Shown: positions 1 through 8,426 of the stretch, piece after piece
How positions within the stretch are numbered: position 1 is the first letter of the stretch
Layout: each line of letters opens with the position of its first letter
NCBI RefSeq assembly: GCF_900107405.1
Contig: NZ_FNPV01000010.1
Location: forward strand, 1-64,000
Direction of reading: 5' to 3'
DNA from: Tindallia californiensis
GTDB taxonomy: Bacteria > Bacillota > Clostridia > Peptostreptococcales > Tindalliaceae
DNA length: 64,000 nucleotides
Program-made: the position numbers and the translations under genes
The notes under the pieces: model-generated
What the model saw: only the letters and a program-made list of their open reading frames with translations
What the model was told of the DNA's origin: nothing
Database searches by the model: none

Positions 1-279
1 CTGCCAATTCAACGCTTTTCAACGGAAGAGGAGGCTCTGGAACTGGCAAATAAATCACGTTTTGGCCTTGCTTCCTACGTTTTCACCGAATCACTCAGCA
101 GAGGTATTCGGGTTTCTGAAAAATTGGAGTATGGTATTGTAGGCCTTAATGATGGCGGTCCGGCAACGGTGCAGGCGCCTTTTGGAGGCTTTAAGGAAAG
201 TGGCCTTGGAAGAGAAGGAGGACATTTCGGGATTGAAAGCTTTCTGGAGATTAAATATATCTCCATTGGCATAAAATAA
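1..279 (+). CDS. Aldehyde dehydrogenase, C-terminal end (partial)
   Basis: The window opens inside this gene; frame 1 is open from base 1 to a TAA at 277-279 (92 codons). The residues match the C-terminal catalytic/oligomerisation part of NAD(P)-dependent aldehyde dehydrogenases: a segment like '[18 protein letters not shown]', then '[15 protein letters not shown]' and '[11 protein letters not shown]'. The '[13 protein letters not shown]' ending is typical of the succinate-semialdehyde dehydrogenase (GabD) branch. These enzymes oxidise an aldehyde to the acid with NAD(P) in the cytosol. The catalytic cysteine lies upstream of the window, so substrate cannot be judged. The family is clear; the GabD assignment is an inference. 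Confidence 0.85.
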   Translation: MPIQRFSTEEEALELANKSRFGLASYVFTESLSRGIRVSEKLEYGIVGLNDGGPATVQAPFGGFKESGLGREGGHFGIESFLEIKYISIGIK

Positions 280-320
280 CCAAGGACAGAGGATCAGTGG
301 GAGGGGCTGGGCTCAGTGTG

Positions 321-349
321 GGCTCAGTGGGGCCGGGGGCAACTCGCCC
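321..349 (+). repeat. Dispersed 'CTCAGTGGGG..GGGGGCAACTCG' repeat, copy 1
   Basis: A GC-rich stretch just after the aldehyde dehydrogenase stop. The same core, with changes, recurs at 35791-35817, 37938-37964 and 40321-40348, always between genes. A partial extra 'gctcagtgtg' precedes it at 311-320. Function unknown; see findings. Confidence 0.55.
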
Positions 350-408
350 TCTCAACACGTCCTCCTTAAGCTTTCAAAATAAAGAAGAATATTGGAGGAA
401 ACCTTTAA

Positions 409-831
409 ATGAAAAGAGTGATATGGTGCAGCTATATAATCTTATTAAGTCTCATCTTAATGTCTTGTAGCCAAGCGGATAAAGATGTTGTTTTGGTTGG
501 AGAGTCAGAACAATTCAGTGACAAAGAAATTAATCAGGCAATTGAATGTGTGAAGGAAAAATTTAAAGATTTCAATGGATGCGAACTTACGGATATTTGG
601 TACGATGAAGAAAGATCTAATTCATTTATCGAGACTTATATGAACTATGGGCGTGGATCAATTAATGGTGTAAGTCCTGACAATGTAATGGTATTACTAT
701 CAAACTTTACGGTGGATGAGTCCAGTAGTGATGGAAGTCTTGAACCAAATTCAACCTATACAGACTGGATGTGGATATTAAATAGAGAGAGTAACACGAG
801 TGATTGGACAGTAGATGATTGGGGATACTAG
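409..831 (+). CDS. Small lipoprotein, DUF4829-like
   Basis: 140-residue protein with a lipoprotein signal: basic MKR start, hydrophobic stretch at residues 5-18, and the lipobox 'LMSCS' (Cys20). It is therefore expected to be lipid-anchored outside the membrane. The mature part is acidic, with 'INQAIECVKEKFKDF', a 'LTDIWYDEE' segment and an 'NSTYTDWMWIL...DDWGY' ending. I associate this with the DUF4829-type lipoproteins common in clostridia, from memory of the pattern only. An 'attggaggaaacctttaa' ribosome-binding region precedes the ATG. Function unknown; it stands alone between the aldehyde dehydrogenase and the TspO-like gene. Confidence 0.7.
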   Translation: MKRVIWCSYIILLSLILMSCSQADKDVVLVGESEQFSDKEINQAIECVKEKFKDFNGCELTDIWYDEERSNSFIETYMNYGRGSINGVSPDNVMVLLSNFTVDESSSDGSLEPNSTYTDWMWILNRESNTSDWTVDDWGY

Positions 832-946
832 TTTATGCAAGGTATAAGGATCTACCGCGTATTCAGTGAGAGCATATTTTCATGAAGGTAAGAAGCGGAT
901 GAAAGGATGAAAAAAGGGTTGTTGAAACGGATGGTTAGGGGGAGCT

Positions 947-1348
947 GTGTTGAATAATTCATATAACATTTACCAGGAACTGGCCAAACCACCTTTATCT
1001 CCACCGGGTTGGATCTTTGGACCCGTTTGGACCGTATTATATGCGATGATGGGAATTGCCTGTTTTAGGGTGCTGTCCAAGGGTTTGGGTAGGCCTGAAG
1101 TCCAGAGAGCAGCCTTGGCATTTGTTCTTCAGCTTGCATTGAATTTCCTGTGGCCCTACCTGTATTTTACCTTAGGGCTTCGAGGCGTGGCAGCAATAGA
1201 AATTCTGGTATTGTGGCTGGCCATCGGTTTGTGTACCTGGCTTTTTTTCCGAATAGACGCTTTGGCTGGATGGCTAATGGTGCCCTACCTGTTATGGGTC
1301 ACATTTGCCACTTATTTGAATATAGCAACCTGGTATCTGAATGCATAA
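947..1348 (+). CDS. TspO/MBR-family membrane protein, N-terminally short
   Basis: 133 residues with the family hallmark 'LAKPPLSPPGWIFGPVWTVLYAMMG' region near the N-terminus and hydrophobic helices after it, ending in 'VTFATYLNIATWYLN', the conserved end of TspO proteins. TspO binds tetrapyrroles in the membrane. Family members are usually about 155-160 residues with an extra helix before the PPGW motif. Here the frame is closed by a TGA at 923-925, 22 bases before the GTG start, so the first helix is absent. A 16-codon ORF in another frame (907-957) overlaps the start, which suggests a frameshift or truncation. Start may be GTG 947 or TTG 950; both lie close behind an AGGGGGAG sequence. Confidence 0.85.
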   Translation: MLNNSYNIYQELAKPPLSPPGWIFGPVWTVLYAMMGIACFRVLSKGLGRPEVQRAALAFVLQLALNFLWPYLYFTLGLRGVAAIEILVLWLAIGLCTWLFFRIDALAGWLMVPYLLWVTFATYLNIATWYLNA

Positions 1349-1496
1349 GCAGGACGGATTCCTAGGTACAAAAAATGCTAAAACAGGCGCTAGGATGATG
1401 ATAGGATCAATTCCAGTAGTGCTGGTCGATAGGGATTCTACAAGAGGGAGATAAGCGGTGCTACGTCTCTGGATAAGAATCCTGTTGATAAGAATC

Positions 1497-2987
1497 TTAT
1501 TGATGTGAGGCTTGGACGATTCGAATATGTCGGACCCTTGGATCTTCCGTTCCCTGAATCCATAGACCAGCTTCTCGCTGGGTTTCAATGTAGCGTACCA
1601 GCTCTTCAGAAATAAGCTCTCCTGGGCAGAGGAGAGGAATACCGGGAGGGTATACCATTAAGAACTCTGCACTGATGTGATGGATACTTTCCCATAAGGG
1701 AAGCAAATGCGTATCGCCGTGCATGGCTTCTCTTGGTGAGAGCTTTTGCAAAGGGAGCGGTGGCAGGATGACATTATCTGTTTCAGAACAGGAGAGAATC
1801 GGGCTTTGACCATAGCCTTTACGGATAGATTGAAGGGCGCTAATCAGTGAATCCACCTGCTCCTGCGTATTACCAATGGAAAGCGTACATAAAACATTGT
1901 AAAGATCCGATAATTCTGGCTGAATATGGTATTCTTTGGAAAGAATTTCCTCTAACTGATGACCAGAGATTCCAAGATTCCGGCAGGTAATGGTTAACTT
2001 GGCTGGATCCAAACCATAGAACCCTGGACTTCCAAGGTTTTCGGCACCAAAACAGTGAAAGCCGTCGATGGCATTAATACGTTCTCGGGCTTGGTGGGAC
2101 AGGAACTGTATCCTTTCCAGCAATTGAAATCCTTCTGTCATCATTTGGCGGCGGGCTACGTCTAAAGAAGCCAGTAAAATATAAGAAGGACTGGTGGTGT
2201 GCAGTAGGTTTAAGGCTGCTTGAACCTTTCGATGATCCACCCTCTCTCCCTGTACATGAAGCATGGAGCTTTGGGTCAGGGAACCAATGATTTTATGGGT
2301 ACTCTGGGCACAGATATCCGCCCCTGCCTCCATGGCTGACATGGGAAGATCCTTGTGAAAGGATAGGTGAGGGCCGTGGGCTTCGTCCACCATAAGGGGG
2401 ATGTTATGTTGGTGAACCAGTTTTGCAATGGCTTTTAGATCTGCTGCAACACCGAAGTAGGTGGGATTAATGACGAGCACTCCCCGAGCATCTGGATGGT
2501 CTTGTAGTGCTTTTTCAACGGTTGCTGGGGTTACATTCAGTGCTGTACCAGTCAAAGAGTCGATCTCAGGATGGATATAAATCGGTAGAGCGCCCACAAG
2601 AGCAAGGCCTGTGGTGACAGACTTATGAACGTTTCTTGGAAGGATGATCTTATCGCCTTCCCTGAGCACGCTGAGCACCATGGCATGAAGGGCTCCAGAA
2701 GTTCCATGGACGCAAAAGAAAGTATGCGTTGCCTGAAATGCATCTGCCGCTAATTTCTGAGCTTCGGCGATGCAACCGGAAGGATGATGGAGGCTGTCTA
2801 CCTGCTCAAAAACCGTGACATCAATGGCCATGGCGTTGGTACCGATAAATTCCCGAAAGGCTTGGTCCATGCCGACTCCTTTTTTATGTCCAGGTACGTG
2901 AAAAGGAATGGTTTCGTTGTTAACATAGGTTAACAGTGCCTCAAAAAGAGGTGCTCTTTGATGATTTAGAGGGATCATTTTATTCAC
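1497..2987 (-). CDS. Orn/Lys/Arg decarboxylase family, PLP-dependent
   Basis: 496 residues matching the Gram-positive fold-type I amino-acid decarboxylases (SpeA/YaaO/Cad group). Seen: 'FHVPGHKKG' near residue 29, 'CVHGTSGALHAM' (92-103), 'DEAHGPHLSF' (201-210, whose Asp binds the pyridine nitrogen) and 'STHKIIGSLTQSS' (229-241) with the PLP lysine K232. These cytosolic enzymes decarboxylate arginine, lysine or ornithine to polyamines or cadaverine; the substrate cannot be told from sequence. The 5' end and upstream 60 bases are repeated near 55.2 kb as a relic. AGGAGT lies upstream of the ATG. It stands alone, divergent from the nik-like operon. Confidence 0.88.
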   Translation of the reverse strand: MNKMIPLNHQRAPLFEALLTYVNNETIPFHVPGHKKGVGMDQAFREFIGTNAMAIDVTVFEQVDSLHHPSGCIAEAQKLAADAFQATHTFFCVHGTSGALHAMVLSVLREGDKIILPRNVHKSVTTGLALVGALPIYIHPEIDSLTGTALNVTPATVEKALQDHPDARGVLVINPTYFGVAADLKAIAKLVHQHNIPLMVDEAHGPHLSFHKDLPMSAMEAGADICAQSTHKIIGSLTQSSMLHVQGERVDHRKVQAALNLLHTTSPSYILLASLDVARRQMMTEGFQLLERIQFLSHQARERINAIDGFHCFGAENLGSPGFYGLDPAKLTITCRNLGISGHQLEEILSKEYHIQPELSDLYNVLCTLSIGNTQEQVDSLISALQSIRKGYGQSPILSCSETDNVILPPLPLQKLSPREAMHGDTHLLPLWESIHHISAEFLMVYPPGIPLLCPGELISEELVRYIETQREAGLWIQGTEDPRVRHIRIVQASHQ

Positions 2988-3053
2988 TCCTGCCCTTTAA
3001 GGTTAAAGTAAGACCTGTACAGAACCACTATAAACTTTTTTAGAGGTGGGTGC
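2945..3053 (-). repeat. Decarboxylase 5' end and leader, duplicated at 55150-55258
   Basis: These 109 bases cover the first ~14 codons of the decarboxylase and 66 bases upstream. They recur in the same orientation at 55150-55258 with about six mismatches; the 61 bases at 2993-3053 are identical. Both copies diverge right after 'gtgggtgc'. The conserved leader probably holds the promoter or a regulatory RNA segment, but I recognise no known riboswitch in it. Confidence 0.8.
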
Positions 3054-3249
3054 AAACTTAATCCTGTCTGGATCAATTGATTTGTTTACTAGCATATGTG
3101 AAACATTCAGCAGGAAAGCTTGATGTGGAGCCTGTAAGATCAATAAGCCCTCGTTTCTCCTTAGTAAAAAACACAAAAGGGAGGACGGGGGCTTTTTATG
3201 GCTAAAAGTACAAAAACGATCGCAATTATGCATAGATTATCAGTAACGG

Positions 3250-3271
3250 TTGCAGTATAATCATATTGCAA
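3250..3271. promoter_or_regulatory. Imperfect palindrome upstream of nikA-like gene
   Basis: TTGCAGTATAATCATATTGC plus AA reads as an imperfect 22-base palindrome with 18 symmetric positions, about 80 bases before the nikA-like start. It contains a TATAAT-like box, and an AT-rich near-palindrome follows at 3271-3286. This is a candidate operator/promoter for the transport operon. It does not match the NikR or Fur consensus well. Confidence 0.35.
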
Positions 3272-3353
3272 TCGATTATTATTATCGCTTGATCAGAAAT
3301 GCGAGAGGAAAATTTTCTAGCCGAAATAGAGCACATTAGGAGGGTAACAGCCG

Positions 3354-4976
3354 ATGATGTTAACACGAAAAAAAGTTAGTTGGTTTATCATGAGCATGTT
3401 GATTGTGATGTTGATGGCAAGTTGCACGAGGGGAGAAGAATCTCCTTCAAATCTAGAAGAAAACAATCCGACCTCGGAGGAGGTTTCGGAGGAGCTGGTC
3501 TTTGTTAACTTTAGAGATATAAGAGACCTAAACCCTCATCTCTATAGTGGAGAACTTTTTGCACAAAATTTATTATTTGAAGGTTTGGTCATGGTTACAG
3601 AGGATGGAATTCAGCCTTGGCTGGCGAAAGATTGGGACATCTCTGAAGATGGACGCAAGTATACCTTTCATATTCGTCAAGGAATTACATTTTCGGATGG
3701 GCATCCATTTGATGCCAGTGTGGTAGAAGACAATTTTCGAGCGATTTATGACAACTACGATCGGCATGGATGGCTTGAAAGTATCCGATTGCTAGAAAGC
3801 TATAGCGCCACGGACAAGTATACCTTTGAAATGGAACTAAAAGAACCCTATTATCCTCTACTAATTGAGCTTGCCGTAACAAGACCCTTTCGCTTCATCT
3901 CGCCGGAGGCATTTATTGACGGCACTACAAAAAATGGAGTCAGTGAACTAATTGGAACGGGGAAGTACGTACTTGCGGAAAACCATATTGATGAATATGC
4001 CGTATTTGAGGTCAATCCAAATTATTGGGCAGAAAAACCAGAGATTAGCAGGATCGTTGCGAAGGTTATGCCGGATAACCAATCAAGAACACTTGCCTTG
4101 GAAAGTGGTGAAATTGATATTATCTATGGAACAAACATGGTGGATGCGGATACCTACATCAAGTATTCGGAGATGGATGGGTTTGGTGCAAGCTTATCTG
4201 ATCCGTTGGCAACCAGAATGCTTATTATGAACTCTACGGATCCAATTTTATCGGATGTAAAGGTACGGCAGGCATTTAACGCTGCGGTGAATCGAGAGGA
4301 AATATCGGAAGGAATATTTTATGGTCTGGAAGCTCCTGCCGATAGGCTGTTAGCCAGTACCGTTCCATACTGTGATGTCGGATTGGATGGATACATTTAC
4401 TCTCTGGAGAAAGCCAATAGCCTTTTAGAAGAGGCCGGTTGGCAGATGAATGAAGCAGAGAATGTTCGAGAAAAAGACGGAGAACCGCTGGAAATACAGC
4501 TGCATTACAATGCGGATAGCGTGACGGAAAGAACCATATCAGAATACTTACAAGACGAAATGAGAAAAATTGGTATGGATCTAAAGATTACCGGAGAAGA
4601 GGAACAAGCATACAGAGATAGAATGAAGAGTGGAAATTTTGGTATTACCTTCAATATATCATGGGGGACGCCATATGATCCTCATTCTTTTCTGGGAGGC
4701 ATGAGGATGCCGGCGGTTTATGGCGACTATGCAGCTCAGCAGGGCCTTGAAAAAGTGGACGAGCTTCATGATACGATCTTAAAGGCATTTACAAGCATCG
4801 ATGAAATCCAAAGACAAACATACTATGACGAAATACTTACCTATTTACACGAGGAAGCTGTTTACGCACCTCTCACTTTTGAAAGAAACAGAGCTGTATA
4901 CAATGAAAAAGTCAACAATGTAACCTTTAATCCTTCGCAATTTGAAGTGCCTTTGGACAGAATGTATCTGGATTAG
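3354..4976 (+). CDS. nikA: Nickel/peptide-type ABC transporter substrate-binding lipoprotein (NikA-like)
   Basis: 540-residue solute-binding protein of family 5 (SBP_bac_5). A lipoprotein signal is visible: basic start, hydrophobic 12-22 and lipobox 'LMASCT'. Later blocks are typical of the family: 'LLFEGLVMVTEDGIQPWLAKDWDIS', 'FHIRQGITFSDGHPFDA', 'IGTGKYVL', 'VFEVNPNYWAEKP'. The C-terminal 'SWGTPYDPHSF' and 'YAAQQGL' blocks resemble NikA rather than OppA. It should deliver a nickel complex, a metallophore or a small peptide to the NikB/C permease. First gene of an eight-gene run, with GGAGGG before the ATG. Ligand identity is an inference. Confidence 0.85.
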   Translation: MMLTRKKVSWFIMSMLIVMLMASCTRGEESPSNLEENNPTSEEVSEELVFVNFRDIRDLNPHLYSGELFAQNLLFEGLVMVTEDGIQPWLAKDWDISEDGRKYTFHIRQGITFSDGHPFDASVVEDNFRAIYDNYDRHGWLESIRLLESYSATDKYTFEMELKEPYYPLLIELAVTRPFRFISPEAFIDGTTKNGVSELIGTGKYVLAENHIDEYAVFEVNPNYWAEKPEISRIVAKVMPDNQSRTLALESGEIDIIYGTNMVDADTYIKYSEMDGFGASLSDPLATRMLIMNSTDPILSDVKVRQAFNAAVNREEISEGIFYGLEAPADRLLASTVPYCDVGLDGYIYSLEKANSLLEEAGWQMNEAENVREKDGEPLEIQLHYNADSVTERTISEYLQDEMRKIGMDLKITGEEEQAYRDRMKSGNFGITFNISWGTPYDPHSFLGGMRMPAVYGDYAAQQGLEKVDELHDTILKAFTSIDEIQRQTYYDEILTYLHEEAVYAPLTFERNRAVYNEKVNNVTFNPSQFEVPLDRMYLD

Positions 4977-4986
4977 TGTTAGAAAC

Positions 4987-5023
4987 AGATAGGGTCATGG
5001 GAAAGCTCTTCTATGACCCATCT
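4987..5023 (+). promoter_or_regulatory. Intercistronic hairpin between nikA- and nikB-like genes
   Basis: AGATAGGGTCAT (4987-4998) pairs with ATGACCCATCT (5013-5023), leaving one bulged A and a 14-base loop. No T-run follows. Such hairpins after a binding-protein gene commonly protect the upstream mRNA and lower expression of the permease genes, and that role is inferred here. Confidence 0.6.
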
Positions 5024-5051
5024 GGCTTTCTGCAACGTAAGGGAGATTGCT

Positions 5052-5987
5052 ATGAAAAACTATATGGTAAAAAGAATAGTAATGACGATACCGATGATCG
5101 TTGCCGTATCCTTGGTGGCCTTTATTTTAATTAACCTTATTCCCGTGGATCCGGCAGAAGTTGCTTTGAGAGTGAATGATATTATACCGACGGAAGAAGC
5201 GCTGGAAGGAATGAAAGAAGAGCTTGGGCTCAATAAATCCTACCTTCAGAGGTATATTGCTTGGATGGGCGATGCACTTAGACTGGATTTCGGGAACTCT
5301 TATGTGAATAGAAACAGGACCGTTTTAGATGAAATCACACGCAGTTTGCCGGCTACCATTGAACTTGCAACGGCTTCTTTGCTCATCGTGTTATGTATCA
5401 GCATTCCTGTTGGTGTCTTGTGCGCACTATATAAAAATAGTGTTTTCGATAAAATAGTTAGAATGTTTATTTTTGTTGGTTCGGCGATGCCCAATTATTG
5501 GATTGGGATTCTGCTGATATGGTTCTTTGGCGTAAAACTAGGGATTCTGCCAACTGGTGGGAACCGGGAAACTGGGGCTATTATTCTGCCGGCCGTTACC
5601 TTAAGCCTGACCTATATTTCTACCTATGTTCGACTGATAAGAAATAATATGTTGGAAAACATGACGGAGAATTATGTATTTTATGCAAAGATCAGGGGGC
5701 TTAAAGACAGAAGCATCGTAGTAAAGCATGTCCTTAAAAACTCCCTGCAATCATCCGTTACGGCATTAGGGATGAGTATTGTGCAGCTTATTTCTGGAAC
5801 GGTAGTCATAGAAAACATCTTTTCTTGGCCGGGGATTGGGAGACTATGCATTACGGCGATCTTCAACAGAGACTACCCGGTTATTCAGGCGTACATTCTT
5901 ATGATGGGCATTCTGTTCATTTTTTGCAACCTAATGGTAGATATTGTGCACCATAAATTGGATCCAAGGTTACGCGAGGGGATATAA
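5052..5987 (+). CDS. nikB: ABC transporter permease (NikB-like)
   Basis: 311 residues from ATG 5052, chosen because AAGGGAGA precedes it and 'MKNYMVKRIVMTIPMIVAVSLVAF' is the usual N-terminus of DppB/NikB permeases. An ATG at 5013 would add 13 untypical residues. Six hydrophobic segments are visible, and the EAA loop that contacts the ATPase is at 'YVFYAKIRGLKDRSIVVKHVL'-like sequence in the C-terminal third. It forms the membrane channel with the NikC-like partner. One base separates its stop from nikC. Confidence 0.85.
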   Translation: MKNYMVKRIVMTIPMIVAVSLVAFILINLIPVDPAEVALRVNDIIPTEEALEGMKEELGLNKSYLQRYIAWMGDALRLDFGNSYVNRNRTVLDEITRSLPATIELATASLLIVLCISIPVGVLCALYKNSVFDKIVRMFIFVGSAMPNYWIGILLIWFFGVKLGILPTGGNRETGAIILPAVTLSLTYISTYVRLIRNNMLENMTENYVFYAKIRGLKDRSIVVKHVLKNSLQSSVTALGMSIVQLISGTVVIENIFSWPGIGRLCITAIFNRDYPVIQAYILMMGILFIFCNLMVDIVHHKLDPRLREGI

Positions 5988-5988
5988 A

Positions 5989-6807
5989 ATGCTAAGAAAA
6001 CTAAAAGGAGATAAAGTCGCAATCATAGCCTTAACGATTATTTTAGTGACGATGCTTCTGGGCGTACTTGCAGGACAAGTAGCTCCCAATGACCCTAATG
6101 AAACAAGTATTGTCAATAAATATGCTGAAAGAAGCCAGGAGTATCCGATGGGGACGGACCATTTAGGGCGTTGCGTTTTTTCGAGACTTATTTATGGGAT
6201 CAGACCCACTATCTTTCTGTCCTTACTTACAATGGGATGCACCATCCTGCTTGGAACAACGATTGGAATGGTATCCGGGTATGCCAGAGGTATTGTAGAT
6301 GAACTCATCATGAGGATTGTTGATGTGATGTTATCTTTCCCCAGTCAAGTCATGATATTGGCAGTGGTGGGGATGATGGGAGTTGGCATTAGGAATGTGG
6401 TTATCGCAAGCATAGCAATAAAATGGGCATGGTATGCCAGGATGATCAGATCTACGGTGATAAAATATAATAGCAAAAACTATATTTTATATGCAAAAAC
6501 CATCGACACAAAGAAGTCTTTTATTATTACCAGGCATATGCTGCCAAACATTTTGTCGGAAATCATCGTATTGGCAACACTGGATATGGGATGGGTTATC
6601 ATAAGCATCTCCACGCTTTCATTTCTGGGCCTGGGCGTTCAGGCGCCGGCGGCAGAATGGGGAGCAATGCTTAGTGAGGCGAAAAACGTTATTCAATCTC
6701 ACCCTGGACAAATGATCGCCCCAGGGGTGGCGATTTTAGTGCTTGTATCTTCTTTCAACATGCTGGGCGATAGTCTGAGAGATATATTGGATCCCAAGGA
6801 GGTATAA
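5989..6807 (+). CDS. nikC: ABC transporter permease (NikC-like)
   Basis: 272 residues from ATG 5989, one base after the nikB stop. The N-terminus 'MLRKLKGDKVAIIALTIILV' and the block 'PMGTDHLGRCVFSRLIYGIR' are hallmarks of DppC/NikC/OppC permeases. The C-terminal half carries the EAA-type loop ('YILYAKTIDTKKSFIITRHM') and the conserved 'LSFLGLGVQAPAAEWGAML'. It pairs with NikB in the inner membrane. Translation is probably coupled with its neighbours: one base on each side. Confidence 0.87.
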   Translation: MLRKLKGDKVAIIALTIILVTMLLGVLAGQVAPNDPNETSIVNKYAERSQEYPMGTDHLGRCVFSRLIYGIRPTIFLSLLTMGCTILLGTTIGMVSGYARGIVDELIMRIVDVMLSFPSQVMILAVVGMMGVGIRNVVIASIAIKWAWYARMIRSTVIKYNSKNYILYAKTIDTKKSFIITRHMLPNILSEIIVLATLDMGWVIISISTLSFLGLGVQAPAAEWGAMLSEAKNVIQSHPGQMIAPGVAILVLVSSFNMLGDSLRDILDPKEV

Positions 6808-6808
6808 G

Positions 6809-7660
6809 ATGTCTACGGAACTTTTAACGGTTAAAGATCTGGAAGTGTGGCACAAGGAAGACTCCCATATTGAAAACATTATTTCAGATGTTTCATTTCG
6901 TTTAAAGAAGAATGGATGCTTAGGCATTGTTGGAGAAAGTGGAAGCGGAAAAAGCATCACCTGCAAAGCGATACTAGGGTTGCTGGATAAGAGTTTTGAC
7001 GTAAAGGGAGAGGTTATGTTTAATGACATTCATCTGCTTAAAGCCGACAAGAGAATGATCAGGAAAATAAGAGGCAAAGAAATATCCATGATTCTTCAGA
7101 ATCCAATGACTGCCTTTGACCCACTTTATACCATGCACTATCAAATGGCGGAGACCTTTATAGAAAATCTAAAGGTAAGTAAAAAGGAAGCACTGGAAAT
7201 GTCCTTGAAAGTACTGGAAGATATGAACATGATTCTGCCCAAAGATGTGTTAAAGAAGTATCCGCATCAGTTGAGTGGTGGCATGATTCAAAGAATTATG
7301 ATTGGGATGGCCCTGTTTTTAAAGCCCAGCATCATTATTGCGGATGAGCCAACCACGGCGGTGGATGCTATTAATGTAGTAAAGCTGATGGAGGAATTCA
7401 AGAAGATTAGAGAAAACCATGATACATCCATGATTTTTATCTCTCATGACTTGGGAGCTGTGGCAAAAATAGCCGACGAGGTTCTGGTGATGAAAGATGG
7501 AAGAGTCATTGAACATGGGGAAACAAAGCATCTTTTAAGATATTCAAAAAATCAGCATACGAGATACCTAATCGATACAAGATTATCCCTTGTAGATAAA
7601 TTTCATCAAGCCCTAGGGTATGGAGGTGCTCATGCTATTAGAAGCAAAAGAATTGTATAA
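6809..7660 (+). CDS. nikD: ABC transporter ATPase (NikD-like)
   Basis: 283 residues. Walker A 'GESGSGKS' (residues 42-49), ABC signature 'LSGGMIQR' (from ~155), Walker B 'IIIADEPTTAVD' and the H-loop 'IFISHDLG' are all present. This is one of two ATP-hydrolysing subunits powering the NikB/C permease. It starts one base after nikC behind AAGGAGG, and its last 29 bases overlap nikE, so the two ATPases are translationally coupled. Confidence 0.88.
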   Translation: MSTELLTVKDLEVWHKEDSHIENIISDVSFRLKKNGCLGIVGESGSGKSITCKAILGLLDKSFDVKGEVMFNDIHLLKADKRMIRKIRGKEISMILQNPMTAFDPLYTMHYQMAETFIENLKVSKKEALEMSLKVLEDMNMILPKDVLKKYPHQLSGGMIQRIMIGMALFLKPSIIIADEPTTAVDAINVVKLMEEFKKIRENHDTSMIFISHDLGAVAKIADEVLVMKDGRVIEHGETKHLLRYSKNQHTRYLIDTRLSLVDKFHQALGYGGAHAIRSKRIV

Positions 7661-8426
7661 AAGCTACAAAAAGCCAGCCGGTATCGTCAGAAAGGAAGAA
7701 GTGAGAATTTTGAAGGGAGTGTCCTTTACCCTTTTAGAAGGGGAGTGCCTTGGAATAATTGGTGAAAGCGGCAGTGGCAAGAGCACTTTAGGGCGCATTC
7801 TAATTGGACTGGAGAAACCAGACAGCGGGGCGATACAAGTAAAGAGATCCGACGTGAGCTCGATAAAAAACAACCCTGTAAAACAGAAATCAAGTGTTGT
7901 TTTTCAGGATTATAGCACTTCTGTCAACCCAAGGTTTAAAGTGGTGGATGTTCTTTTTGAACCCATGAATTCCCTAAAGAAATTAAGAAAAAAAGATAAG
8001 CTTGAGAAAGCCGTAGCGTTGTTAAAAAAAGTAGGATTATCAGAAATATACTTATATCGGTATCCTCACGAACTCAGTGGTGGACAACTTCAACGAGTAT
8101 GTATAGCCAGAGCAATAGCTGCCAACCCGGCATTCATTGTACTGGACGAAGCCATTAGCTCTTTAGACGTATCCATACAAGTGCAGGTGATGGACCTGCT
8201 CATGGACTTAAAAAAACAATTAAACATTGCGTATATCTTCATTACCCATGACCTGACAGCTATTACCTATATATGCGATCGTGTTTTGTTCTTTAAAGAC
8301 GGTGTTGTGATTGAAGAAGTTCAAAACATGGCGGAACTACGAAATGTAAAAGAAGATTATTCCAAAGCATTATTGCATGCCGCGATGGAGATGAATGGAG
8401 GAGAGAACGGGGCGTATGAAATATAG
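7632..8426 (+). CDS. nikE: ABC transporter ATPase (NikE-like)
   Basis: 264 residues from ATG 7632, chosen over 7620 because GGAGG at 7622-7626 sits at proper spacing. Walker A 'GESGSGKST' (44-52), signature 'LSGGQLQRV', Walker B 'FIVLDEAISSLDVS' and 'FITHDLTA' are intact. It is the second ATPase of the importer. The shorter linker and C-terminus fit NikE better than DppF/OppF, which carry a longer C-terminal extension. It overlaps nikD by 29 bases and the MATE gene by 11 or more. Confidence 0.87.
   Translation: MLLEAKELYKSYKKPAGIVRKEEVRILKGVSFTLLEGECLGIIGESGSGKSTLGRILIGLEKPDSGAIQVKRSDVSSIKNNPVKQKSSVVFQDYSTSVNPRFKVVDVLFEPMNSLKKLRKKDKLEKAVALLKKVGLSEIYLYRYPHELSGGQLQRVCIARAIAANPAFIVLDEAISSLDVSIQVQVMDLLMDLKKQLNIAYIFITHDLTAITYICDRVLFFKDGVVIEEVQNMAELRNVKEDYSKALLHAAMEMNGGENGAYEI

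Noticed and set aside
3003-3233. 76-residue minus-strand ORF upstream of the decarboxylase
   Set aside because: It spans the duplicated leader and has no ribosome-binding site or family.
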